Of a stretch of 64,000 nucleotides of DNA, positions 33,355 to 45,100 are shown piece after piece. Origin of the DNA: AM-0621 sp964386705 (GTDB lineage Bacteria; Planctomycetota; Planctomycetia; Planctomycetales; Planctomycetaceae). The position numbers and the translations under genes were made by a program. The notes under the pieces were generated by a model, which saw only the letters and a list, made by a program, of their open reading frames with translations, made no database searches and was not told the DNA's origin. Each line of letters starts with the position of its first letter. Positions within the stretch are counted from its first letter, which is position 1. The DNA lies in NCBI GenBank assembly GCA_964386705.1, contig CAYLTY010000006.1:1-64000 (forward strand), written 5' to 3'.

Positions 33355-35235
33355 ATGCCGACCGCGTTTGACCGCCGACATCCGCTCTATCCGCCGCGAC
33401 TGGGAGCCCGGCTCTCGCCCGGTGGCGGCTGTCAGTTTCGAGTTTGGGCGTCGAAAGCCAAGCACGTCGAACTCGTTCTCAGCGACCGTGAACCTCGTTA
33501 CTTCGACATGCAGTCAGAGGCGGACGGCTACTGGACCACGTTCGTTGCCGAAGCGCAGGCCGGACAGAGATACAGTTTCCGACTCGACGGCGGTGATGAG
33601 CGGCCCGATCCCGCATCGCAATTCCAGCCGGACGGCGTCCATCAGCCGTCTGCGATCGTTGATCAGCAGTTTGACTGGGCAGATTTCAACTGGTCGGGAC
33701 GCACCTGTCACGATCTCGTCATCTACGAGTTGCACATTGGCACGTTCTCGCCATCTGGCACGTTTGAGGGAGTGATTCCCTATCTGGACGAACTCGCTGA
33801 ACTGGGGATCACAGCGATCGAGATCATGCCTGTCGCGCAGTTTCCGGGCTCGCGAAACTGGGGCTATGACGGCGTATCTCTGTTCGCGCCTCAGAACTCA
33901 TACGGGGGGCCTGATGGTTTGAAACGGCTGGTAGATGCGTGCCATCAGCGCGGGCTCGCCGTCATTCTAGATGTGGTCTTCAACCATCTGGGACCGGAAG
34001 GCAACTATCTCGGCGAGTTTGCGCACTACTTCAGCAGCCGGTATCAAACTCCGTGGGGCGATGCTCTGAACTTCGATGGCAAGCGCAGCGATGAAGTGCG
34101 TCGCTTCTTTATCGAGAACGCGTTGATGTGGTACTGCGACTATCACATCGACGGCCTGCGGCTGGACGCCGTGCATGCCATCTTTGATCAATCCGCGCGG
34201 CCGTTCCTGCAGGAACTGGCTGACGTCACTGCGGAGACGGCTCAGTTGCAAAATCGACACCTGTTACTCATTGCGGAAAGTAACCTCAATGCTCCGCGGC
34301 TGGTGCAGCAAAAAGCAGTTGGTGGTTATGGACTCGACGCTCAGTGGGTTGATGATTTTCATCATGCGTTGCACGTGACTCTGACTGGCGAGCAGTCAGG
34401 ATATTATGCCGATTATTCAGGAGTGACGGATCTCGTGAAGTCGGTTCGGGACGGGTATGTTTTCAGCGGACAACCATCGAGATATCGCGGTCGGCGGCAC
34501 GGGGCGAGCGAGCCGCAGCTCGACCCGCGTCAGATTGTCATTGCCGCACAGAATCATGATCAAACCGGCAATCGCTGTTTCGGCGAGCGATTGTCGCAAC
34601 TCGTTGATTTTGAATCGCTAAAACTCGCAGCCGGCCTTGTCTGCCTGGCACCCTATATGCCGCTGCTGTTCATGGGTGAGGAGTATGGTGAGGCCGCGCC
34701 GTTCCAATACTTTGTGAGCCATTCTGATCCGTATCTGGTGGAATCGGTGCGTAGCGGCCGCAAACGCGACTTCGCGCATTTTGAATGGCAGCATGAGCCG
34801 CCTGATCCGCAGAGCGAGCAAACATTCGCTGCATCGCGATTGAATCACGAACTCAAACGCCAGGAACCGCACAGTCGTCTGCGCGATCTCTATCGAACGC
34901 TGCTCAAGTTGCGGCGCCAGTGCCCTGGGTTGCAAGTTCGTCGCCGGGATCAGATCGATGTTCTGGATTGGTCGGACTCTGGATGCTTTGGCTTGCGCTA
35001 TCGGGCTGCCGAGACGGAGGCGCTCATCCTCTTCAACACCCAGCAGACGGCTGCTTCCGTCAAACTGGATCGGGTCAACTCCCCTGTGGTCTGCGTATTG
35101 AACTCCGCCGATGCCAACTGGAACGGCCCTGCGGGTATCGAAGTTGCCAGGACGCTTGGACGGTCTCGCCGCGTGACCTTGCCGCTACCGCCTCGAGCGT
35201 TCTTGGTCTATACCTCGATCGAGGCGAGCACCTGA
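33355..35235 (+). CDS. treZ: malto-oligosyltrehalose trehalohydrolase
   Basis: From ATG 33355 the protein is 626 residues; an upstream GTG at 33325 is in frame. It releases trehalose from maltooligosyltrehalose. The N-terminal beta-sandwich (RLSPGGGCQFRVWASKAKHV) precedes a GH13 barrel with GITAIEIMPVAQFPGSRNWG, VILDVVFNHLGPEGNYL, the nucleophile region DGLRLDAVHAI, the acid LLIAESNLN and QNHDQTGNRCFGERL. This is the TreZ pattern (GSRNWGYDGV with a long insert), distinct from GlgB. No treY or treS is adjacent, so the pathway partner must lie elsewhere. It is divergent from the RTX protein gene. Confidence 0.93.
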   Translation: MPTAFDRRHPLYPPRLGARLSPGGGCQFRVWASKAKHVELVLSDREPRYFDMQSEADGYWTTFVAEAQAGQRYSFRLDGGDERPDPASQFQPDGVHQPSAIVDQQFDWADFNWSGRTCHDLVIYELHIGTFSPSGTFEGVIPYLDELAELGITAIEIMPVAQFPGSRNWGYDGVSLFAPQNSYGGPDGLKRLVDACHQRGLAVILDVVFNHLGPEGNYLGEFAHYFSSRYQTPWGDALNFDGKRSDEVRRFFIENALMWYCDYHIDGLRLDAVHAIFDQSARPFLQELADVTAETAQLQNRHLLLIAESNLNAPRLVQQKAVGGYGLDAQWVDDFHHALHVTLTGEQSGYYADYSGVTDLVKSVRDGYVFSGQPSRYRGRRHGASEPQLDPRQIVIAAQNHDQTGNRCFGERLSQLVDFESLKLAAGLVCLAPYMPLLFMGEEYGEAAPFQYFVSHSDPYLVESVRSGRKRDFAHFEWQHEPPDPQSEQTFAASRLNHELKRQEPHSRLRDLYRTLLKLRRQCPGLQVRRRDQIDVLDWSDSGCFGLRYRAAETEALILFNTQQTAASVKLDRVNSPVVCVLNSADANWNGPAGIEVARTLGRSRRVTLPLPPRAFLVYTSIEAST

Positions 35236-35311
35236 GACCAAATAGCGGCAATGACCAAGATGCTATGGACCAAGCTCCCGATCCTATTTCACCTGCTGGC
35301 GACTACAGCCT

Positions 35312-36088
35312 ATGAGGTCTGACATCTCACCTGCCATGACTTGGCTGCTCATCGGAGACACCACCTCTGCTCACTTCGAGCACGTGAATGGCTTGCTGCG
35401 AGGTGGCTTCCAGCACCAGGCAGCGTCGTTGGCGGACGCGCTGGATTGGCTGGAGTCGGATCAGAAATCTCCTGATGGCGTGCTGGTCTATCAGTCTTTT
35501 CCTGACGAGTTTGCCCCAGACCTGGTCGAGCGAGTTGTGGGCCTCCTGCCGTTGGCTCGCTGGATTGTCTGTTTCGGTCCGTGGTGCGAATCGATGGGCA
35601 GGACCGAGCAGGTCTGGCCCGTCGCCTGGTGTGTTCCGCTAAAAGATGTGAAGCCGCGAATTGCTCGGACATTCGAGGCTCATGTGTGCGGCGAGCCAGT
35701 CTTACTACCCACAATGTCGCGCGATGAGAGTTTTGCTCGTTCCGCGACTCAGCTGGCGTATCCTCTTTCAAGCGAATCATCGCGAGCTGCGGTGCGAGGC
35801 GACGATCCACCTTTCATCGAGACTACTTCAGCCATTCTGCAGAATCTGGGCTACACACTCGTTGATACTGCTGACGCGGATCTGATCGTTCTGGTCGTCA
35901 GGTTTCTCAACCCCGACTTGCTTGATGAGATCGCGATGCTCCGCCGGACCCCGTCGCTCGCGACGCTGGTTGTAGTGTCTGATCTGTTGACTGCTGCAGA
36001 TGTATGCCGCGTCCGATCCAGTGGTGCCGACGAGGTGATTTCCACCTTGCGATTTGCGGACGCTCTCGCCTCACTACCAAAGGTGTGA
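35312..36088 (+). CDS. unknown protein with two degenerate receiver-like halves
   Basis: The 258-residue product (an ATG at 35336 is also possible) has two halves that each look like a receiver-type alpha/beta fold. The first, MTWLLIGDTTSAHFEHVNGL, begins like a response regulator strand; the second, ADLIVLVVRFLNPDLLDEIA, then SLATLVVVSDLLTAADVCRV and SGADEVIS, keeps receiver-like strands. Neither half has the phosphoacceptor Asp pattern, so phosphorylation is doubtful. A domain search is needed to confirm the fold. It is convergent with the giant protein gene, and a shared terminator hairpin lies between. Confidence 0.4.
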   Translation: MRSDISPAMTWLLIGDTTSAHFEHVNGLLRGGFQHQAASLADALDWLESDQKSPDGVLVYQSFPDEFAPDLVERVVGLLPLARWIVCFGPWCESMGRTEQVWPVAWCVPLKDVKPRIARTFEAHVCGEPVLLPTMSRDESFARSATQLAYPLSSESSRAAVRGDDPPFIETTSAILQNLGYTLVDTADADLIVLVVRFLNPDLLDEIAMLRRTPSLATLVVVSDLLTAADVCRVRSSGADEVISTLRFADALASLPKV

Positions 36089-36105
36089 GCTACTTGATGT
36101 GTGAA

Positions 36106-36139
36106 ACAAAAAAGGGCCAGTTGCATGCAACTGGCCCTT
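36106..36139 (-). terminator. Rho-independent terminator of the giant protein gene
   Basis: A perfect 28-base palindrome, AAGGGCCAGTTGCAT with its mirror half (36112-36139), lies 33 bases after the stop at 36173. On the minus strand it is followed by a T-run (TTTTTTGTTT), the classic intrinsic terminator layout. It lies just past the plus-strand gene as well and may terminate both. Confidence 0.85.
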
Positions 36140-36172
36140 GGAACTTCGCTTATCAAACAGCCAACGGCTAGT

Positions 36173-39100
36173 TTAGAAATTGAACATGTTCAGCACGCTA
36201 GTCGACAGAACGAAGGCGTTATCCACTTCGCCTGGCTCAAGGTAGAAGTTGCTCTCGGACGGAGGCGTACCAGAACCGGTACCACCCACTAGAGTATCAA
36301 CCCCACCGTTGCCCAACAGGCTGTCAACACCCAGGCCGCCGATGATGACGTCCGGATCGTTGGTGCCAGACAGTGTGTCATTCCCGTCGTCGCCGAGGAG
36401 AATGTCGCGGCCAGCACCGCCCACGATTCTATCATTGCCAGCATCGCCTCGAATCACGTCAGCGCCGTTGCCACCATCGACGAAGTCATTGCCATCACCG
36501 GCCTTGATGGTGTCGTCGCCATCACCACCAGTGATTGCATCGTTGCCAGCGTCACCCGCGAGCTTGTCGTTACCAGCTCCGCCATCAATGACATCGTTAC
36601 CAGCGTCTGCCTTAACCGTATCGTTGCCGTCTCCTGCCAGAATGGAGTCATTACCACCGTTGCCCCGGATGTAGTCGTTTCCGACGCCACCCTGCACAGT
36701 GTCGTTGCCGCCACCACCGTACAGGTTGTCGTTGCCTTCACCGCCAGTGATCACATCGCTGCCGTTGCCGCCAACGATGAAGTCGACGCCGAAGTCACCA
36801 TCCAGAACGTTGCGTCCAAAAAAGACAGGAGTGGAATCAAGCAAGCCATTGCCGGAGACTAGTGAGTCGTTACCCGCGCCACCATTCGCTTGGAACGCGA
36901 TCAGAGCGTAGGTATTGGCAGAGGCATTCAAGCTGTCATCGCCGTCACCCAGGCTGAGTTGAATATTGACGGTATCAACCGAACCCGTGAGGTCGCCGGT
37001 CGTGAAGACGTCAGCTCCACCAAGGGTGTTGAGCACAATCACTTCTGTGCGGCGGAACATCACGCTGAACGCGGTCCCTGAAGTCTTGGCGAGATTCAGG
37101 AAGCCAGCCGAGTAGGTCAGCGAGTACGCATCGTTACCGCTGGTACCGTCAGCAACCTGCATGATGTCGCTGCTGCCCTGGCCATCAACAAAGTCGCTGC
37201 CATCGCCGGTGACGAGGGTGTCGAATCCAGCCGCACCGAGCATGGTGTCGTTCCCGGCACCACCGATGAGCGAGTCATTGTCATTGTCGCCCAGCAGGAA
37301 GTCGTTACCGGCTCCGCCGTTGATAGTGTCCTCTGCATCGCCACCGTACAGCGAATCGTTACCATCGCCGCCGAAGATGATGTCAATCGCCGCAGCACCT
37401 GTGATCAGGTCATTTCCTGCGTCACCATTCAGCGAGTCTGCCCCATCACCGCCGTCGATGATGTCGTCGCCTTCTTCACCGAAGATCGTATCGATACCGA
37501 CCGCACCGATGATCGAGTCATTCCCGAGGCCGCCACGCAGGCTGTCGTTGCCGAGGCCGCCCAGAACGGTGTCGTTACCGCCACCGCCGTTGACCGAGTC
37601 GTTGCCGTCACCGGCGTCGATCGAGTCCGCTCCGCTGCCACCGAACAACGAGTCGTTACCGCCGTTGCCGATGATCGTCACTGCGCCCAGGGTATAACCC
37701 GCGGCGTTAATCAGATTGGCTTCCGCACCGCCGACGAACTTGAACTGTTCAACCGATGTGAAGGTTGTCGGGCTGCCACCAACGGTCAACGTCGTGTTGG
37801 TCAAGACAACCGTACCCAACCCAGTCACATCCAAGTCAACGCGGTCAGTTCCGGCTTCACCGTTCAGTGAATTGTTGCCAGCACCACCGTCGAGCGTGTC
37901 GTTGTCCGCTCCACCCAGCAGCGAGTCGTCGCCGAGTTCACCGCTGAGCAAGTCGTTTCCGGCGCTGCCGTTGAGCGTGTCGTTATCCGCTCCACCGAGC
38001 AGCGAATCGTTGTCAGCCCCACCGTCGAGACTGTCGGCACCGACTCCACCGCTCAGCGTATCGTTGCCAGCATTGCCCTGCAGCGTGTCGGCTCCATCAT
38101 CGCCGCTCAGGGCGTCGACGCCATCACCGCCCAACAGGCTATCGTTGTTATTACCACCCGAGAGAGTGTCGTTTCCAGCACCGCCATCGACGGTGTCATC
38201 GCCGTTCGCACCCAGCAGGTTGTCATTACCGCCCTGGCCGAGGATGCTGTCGTTTCCGATGCCACCACCGATCGTGTCGCCGAGATTATCGTCGACAGTG
38301 AGGGTGTCGTGACCTCGCAGCGTGTCGTTGCCGCCAGATCCGAAGAGCGTGTCAGAGCCTGCTCCGCCATTGATGGTGTCGTTGCCATTTCCGCCAGACA
38401 GTGAGTCGTTGCCCCCATCGCCGTTCAGCGTGAACGTTCCGGTGAAGTTCAAGGCACTGACGGTGTCGTTACCAGCACCGGCATTGAGGATGAACGTCCC
38501 GGCAAAGGCGGGGTCCAGCGAATCGATCGTGGCGTTGTTGTTGCCAGAACCGAGATTAACCGTCAGCGACGAGCTGGGATTCAGGAAGCTGATGCTTTCG
38601 AAGGTGGCTGGAGACTCAAGGCTGTTGATCAGCGAGTTTCCGGCGATCGAAGTATCGTCAACAATCTGCAGCTTGTGGTTGACGGCGTCCGTCAGATTGA
38701 CGGTGCGACTCACCGCAGGCAGGTTATCAACGATGGGCTCTAGATCACTGTAAGTAATCAAGCTGCCATCGACCGAAATGGTGCCGCTTTCGCCGCCGGT
38801 CGCAGTGTAGATGATGTTCGTGGCAGAGAACTTGGAATTGCTGTCCGTGAGGACCACAGAGTCGCCACCGATTTCCGCACCGCCGTCAATGTTCAACCCG
38901 CCCGTAGGAACCGGATTGCCGTTGGCGTAGTCGATCATGAATACATCATCGTTGACTGTACCTGTCACGCTCACCGGATTCGTTAGGTTCGCGCTTGCGA
39001 ACTGGAACACGTTGTCTTTGTAGACTTCGATCGCGGTGTGGGTGGAGTTCTGCCGAATTCTCCATTCAGTCGGGGGCGAATCATCGTTGATGATCGTGCC

Positions 39101-42100
39101 TTCAGCCCCCGAACTCACCATGGCACTCGGCAACGCCACTCCAGCCCGTGTGACGTTCGCCAATGTGACACTGAACTTCTCACTTGGCTCGAACCGCGAA
39201 TCACCGATCACGTTCACGGTGAAGTTCTTGGACGTATCGCCTGGCAGAGCCAGATTGCTTGAATTCGGATTGAAGGTCAGCGCCTGGGTCTTCGATTGAT
39301 AATCACTGCCACCGATCGCGGTACCGCTCAGCGTCGACACGTCCACCGTCACCGGTACGCCCACTGGCTGCGCCAGAGAGACCGTGAAGGTCATAGAAGT
39401 GGTCGAGCCAGTGTTGCCTTCCGTCACTGACGGAGTATCGGTACTTACGAACGAAACCTCATCGTTCAGAATGGTGCCGATACCCTGAGGTTTGGCGAAC
39501 TCCAACTTGTCTCCATTTGAGTCGAGACTGGACGACAGGGCGTTCAGGAAGAACCTCTCATAGTTCTCCAGCGAAGTATCGCCATTGATGGTGACTGAGA
39601 CCGTCTTGGTGGTCTCGCCCTTCGAGAAGAACAGGCTTCCCGATTTTGACTCGTAGTCAGAGCCTGCGACAGCGGAGTCATTTGCTGTCGAGTAGTCGAT
39701 GGTGACGTCGTAGAAACTCGGAACGTCCAGTGTAACCGTGAACGTGGCGGTCTTGGTTCCCGTATCACTTTCAACGATCTGCACGTCACTGACGCTGACA
39801 TACGCGTCGTCGTTCAGGATGTGTCCCTCGGCTTCGCCGTCGTCAATGATCGCATTCACTGGTGAGAACAGGCGAACGAAGAACTTCTCAGCAGTTGCAG
39901 CGGTCGTTCCGGCTTCGGAAGAAATATCGCCGTTGACTTCGATAACGATCGTCTTCGTCAATTCTCCAGGAGCGAATGTGATAGTCCCGGTTTGCTCGAG
40001 GAAGTCGCTGCCTGTCTTGGCGGTATCGGCTTCGGTCCTGTAGCTCACTGTGACCGGTTCAGCCGAGGCTTCAGCGAGGGTCACGGCGAAGATAAACAGA
40101 GTTTCGCCGGTATCACCTTCGGCTGCGGTGACGTCGCGAATCACGATGTGATTTTCCTGCACTTCGAACGAACCAACATCGGCGTCTGTATCCGTCGGAC
40201 GCTGACCGCCTCGCTGATCCACGGGTTCACCACCCGAGTTATTACCCTGATCGATGGCAGGACTGCCAGACAGCAGAGAATGGGTCTTGGTCGGGCCGCC
40301 GTTATCGGCCAGTGGACCGAACACGGCGTCGAACGGGCTCGACGTTGAACCGACCTGGTCTCCGTTGGCCAGATTAATGAATCCGGATGAAGTCCCCGCA
40401 TCACCAATGAAGTTGGCACCCAGCGAAGTGAAGGCACCTCGAACGTCGGCATCCTGTCTGCGGGCTGTGTTGCCGGAGATGATCGTATTGCGAACGTTCA
40501 CTCGCCCTGCTGCGGATTGGTTGATGAAGCCACCGCCCACGCCATCGGTGCTGTTCAGCACGATCGTGGTGTTTGTCAATGACATCGTACCAATGGATCC
40601 AATCGTTGGGTCCAGGTGGGGAGTGTTGATAATTCCGCCACCCATGGCATTGGCGGAGTTGCTCGAAATCGTCGAGTTCAGAATCGTGATAGCGTCGTTG
40701 TTATAAATCGCTCCTGCTTTAATACCGGCGACGTTGTTCGACAGTGTGCTCGAATCGATCGAGATCGAGGCTGTTTCACCTGCGACACCTTGGTCATTGT
40801 AAATCGCGCCACCGGTACCAGCTGTCTGGTTACCGTCGAATGTGGTGCCGGTCATCGACACTGCTCCGCGGTTGAACAGGCCACCGCCCTGAGAGTTCGA
40901 GTTGTTGTTGGAGATATTCACGCGAGTCAGCGTCAACGGGTTGCGGTTGAACAGGCCACCACCCTGCAGGCGAGCCTCGTTACCCGAGATTGTCGAATCC
41001 GCAATCGTTGCGGAGCCAATCATCGTCACTTTGTCGCCGAGATTATGAGCAACTGGAGTTGTGCCATTGGCCCCGCGAATTACTGTGAAGGTCGTAACCG
41101 CACCGATGGTGGCAACGTTGGTCACGCGAACGCGCTCTGAACCGATGGTGAAGTCGAACGGCACCGAAGTTGGGAACGAGCCTGGGTTAGCAATCTGCAG
41201 TGTCGTATTGGCAGTTCCGATCGCTGTCGACAATGTCGACGCAACCTGGTCGTTATACAGGCCGCCACCAAAGTCAGCTTGGTTGCCTGTAACGATCACA
41301 TTTTCCAGGGTAATCGTTCCCTGGTTGTAGATACCGCCGCCCAGCAGTTCCCGACCGCCGATGACCGTCAGGTTCTTTAAGTTGAGCGTTGCTCCTGCCT
41401 TCACATGGAACACCCGGTCAAGGAGGGCCGCGTCAACGATGGTCTGGTCTGTACCCGAGCCAATGATCGTCAGGCTATCGGTGGTGATATCCAAGTCACC
41501 CTGAGCTGATCCATCCTCGTCGCGACCAGCGATAGTCAGTTTGAAAGTACCTGGCAGCAAGAGGATCGTATCGTCACCGTCGAGCGCGTTGGCTTCCATG
41601 ACAGCAGCACGCAGACTGCTATTACCTGCGCCGTCGGCACTCGAAAGGTCGCCAGGCTTCACGTCGATCGTGTCGAGGAAGGTATTGACCACGAAGCCTG
41701 ACTCGAAGGAGCCGATATCAACTGTAGCGGTACCGTTGCCGTCGCCGTCAAAAATACGGGCAAAGCCGCGTTGGTCGGTGGCAGATACACCGACGTTGCT
41801 ACCCTTGTCGCGTGCCGGGCTGCCGAACAGCAGCGCGTGGGTTCTGGTCGGTCCGCCATTATCCTGCAATGGTCCCAACAGCGGATCAATTGGCGTGGCT
41901 GTCGTGCCAATCAGGTTACCACCACTGGACGTCAACGAGGAAACGGTCCCCACATTGCCGATCAGATTATTGCCTTGGCTGACGAATTGAACTCCGCTCA
42001 CGTCTGGGTTAGTGGGCGCCAAGTTAGCAGCAACAATGGTGTTCTTCAGATTGACGGGGCCAAAGACGGTTACGTTCCGGATGCCACCACCGCTGCCTGT

Positions 42101-45100
42101 GGCGCGGTTGGCAAACACCGTGGAACTCTGCAGCGTTGCAGTACCACCGTCATTGTACAGGCCACCGCCATCGGTAGACGCGATGTTGGAAGACAAGGTG
42201 CTGTTAGTGAACGAGAACGTTCGCGTGTTATAGACGCCACCACCAAAGGCCGCTCTGTTTTCGGAGATAGTGCCGTTGGTGAAGTTGATTGCGCCCGTTG
42301 AACCCTGGTAGAGGCCACCACCCTGGTCCCCGGCAGTGCTGTTCGCCACGGTCGATTGGGCAAACGTAATTGACGCTGAGCCAGTGTTGTAGATCGAACC
42401 GCCATCTCCACCAGCCGCGTTGTCAGAGATGGTGCTCAGGTTGATCGTGATCGAACCGTTGCCCGAGTTTCGGATACCACCGCCGTCTACCTCGGCTGAG
42501 TTGCCTTGAATGAAGGAGGACTGGATTGTCAGAGAGCGACTGTTATCAATCGCACCGCCGCTGCCTCCGACCACTGAGCCGTCCGCCGTTGCCTTATTAT
42601 CTGCGAGGACAACACTGTCGAGCGTCAGCGTACCGTCGGTATCAATCGCACCACCATTATTCTCCGCCTTGTTGCCGGAGAACGTGGAGTTGGACACCAA
42701 CACCACGCCAGCAGACGTGATATACAGCGCACCGCCATCTGTGCGGGCGGTATTTGCTGATAGCGCGGAACGCGTCACGGTCACGTTACCGTCCTGATCG
42801 AAGATGCCACCACCTCGCTCAGCCGCGTTGGCTGCCAACGTGCTGTTATCGATGGACAGGTCCGCGGCCAGTTCGTTGAACACCGCACCACCGTCGTTCG
42901 CAGCGGAGTTCGACGCCAGCGTGCTGTCTACGAGACTCGCACTGGCTGAGTCGTTGTTGTAGAGACCACCGCCATGTCGTTGTGCGGTATTGCCGGACAA
43001 GTTCGAACCAACAAAGGTGACTGTTGAAGTGCGATCGTTGTAGATACCGCCACCGTCTGTATCCGCAACGTTTCCAGTCACGGCCGACTGAGAAACAGTG
43101 AGCGTGGCCTGCTCGTTGTAGACACCGGCGCCGAAGTCGGCGGAATTGCTGCTGATTGTCGAGTCGGAGATGATCACATCGCCGTTGGAGAACACGGCAC
43201 CGCCGCGACCACCGGCGTCATTGGATGCGAGTTCGACACCGAGCAGCTCAATCAAGCTGGCGCCCGGCAGTCCAAGGTTTTCATTACGGATGCCGCCGCC
43301 GTCGCGAGTGTCGAGCACTTTTCCGTTCGATACACCCAGATTGATCAGATGCAGCGTCACTCCTGCGTACACGTCGAGCACGCGATCGATATCACCACCG
43401 TCGATCACCGATTCGTTCGAGCCGCCTCCGATAATTGTCAAATCGCCGGCAGTGATATCAATATCACCAAACGATGCCGCATCATCTCGCGACATGCCAT
43501 TGACAGGAATCGGTTGTGCCTGATTCGTGAATCGCGCCACGTCGTCGCCAATCACAAATGTTTCCGACGCCGCGGCTGCCATTTTGTTCGGCGCGTTCGG
43601 GTGCAGAGCATCCACTTCAACAGTGTCGGCAATCGGTAGCAGAGGGAACGTGGCTGGATCTAACGTCAGAGTATAGAAGCCATCGCGAGTCGTTACCGAC
43701 GAGAGGTCAACTGTGTAGGTAGAGTCGTTGACCTGCGTGACCGTCAAGGCGGACAGATCGATCTTCGATGCTGGCTGTGGACCAGGACCATCAACGTCGA
43801 TTGTCAGGTCGAACTGCAACTCGGCGTTATTCAGATCAACACCGACCACGTTCTCGTCGAACTTAATGGTGACAACGCCCACGGAGCCGATGCGTGGATC
43901 TGTCGGCACGTCGACGATGTCGGCGACTGGAGCGATGTTATCAAGCACGACGGTCCAGGTGTCTGACAGAATGCCGCCCGCATAGGGGTTCTGCGGAATG
44001 TCAGTCACCGTACCGCCGCCCAAGGCTGGATCGAAGGTCAGTGTGTAAGTGCCTGGCGCGTCCAAGCCAATGTTCTGTGTTGAGTCAATCAACACGTTAG
44101 TGAGATCAAGTTCGTATCGGCTTTGCGTGATCTGCTGTACTGCAGCGGATGTCAGCGGCACGTTCACCGCGCTGGTTCCGTTGTTATACGTCAACGTGAA
44201 CTGCGGGGCACCCGCCGACAAGTTGATACCGCTGACCGGCTCACTGAAGTTGAGTGTTACAACGCCCGGATTCGTTGTTCGCGGATTCGGTGACACAGGA
44301 GACAATGCTGCCGTGGGGCTGAATTTATCGAGACCACGAGTAAACTGATCGATCGCAGCTGCACCTGTGATTGTGAGCGTCTTGTCATCGGCGAGCGCAT
44401 TGTTCTCAAAGTCTGCGATGACCGGAGTGGTCACAAAGCGGAACTCGTAGAGTCCGTCAGCGGTTAACAGGTTACGCAGGCCACTGATCGTGTACCGGGT
44501 AATGTCGACTGCGTCTCGAGTAATCGTGGCGGAAGCCAGCGACTGCAGAGCCGCACTGCCACCAGCAACGGTATATCGCAGTTGCAATTGTGCCAGAATC
44601 TGGGCGGGTGTGGCATTCACGGGCTCAGAGAACTGCAACACCACTGAGTCCACTTGATCCAAACCGCTCTTGTTATCCTGCAGAGGATCTGTGACGTCGA
44701 CGATGTCGACCGTCGGAGCGATCTTATCGAGTTCCGTAAGACCAAGTTGATACGTCTCGTCGGCAAGCTTGATGGCATTTGGTCCGGCGAGCGCGTTGGC
44801 TTCCATGATCGCGGCACGCAAAGTCTTGCGGCCGTAATTGTCTGCCACAATACCGTCGCCAGGATTGACGTCCGGGCTATCAACCGTTGAATCGACGAAG
44901 AAGCCACCGAACTCATAGGCGCCTGCGTCCACCGTGGTCAGCACACGAGTGATACCGCGTTGATCCAGTGTCGTGAGCTGCGGCTGGCCGATATCGATCG
45001 CAACGCTGCCCAATCGCAGAGCGTGAGTCAGCGTGGGGCCACCGTTATTGGCCAGTGGATCGATTCCCGGATTGACCGGGTTGGCCACTGTTCCCACCGT

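Noticed and set aside
36290..38440. Regular short repeats that at first look like a CRISPR array.
   Set aside because: The period is 27 bases, the units vary and encode GGxGxDxLx nonapeptides in one continuous frame; there are no unrelated spacers and no cas genes.
36249..38753. Long plus-strand open frames rich in Pro, Ser and Leu across the RTX tract.
   Set aside because: They are the antisense reading of 27-base RTX repeats, have repetitive low-complexity content and no start signals. The minus-strand frame is continuous for 6475 residues.
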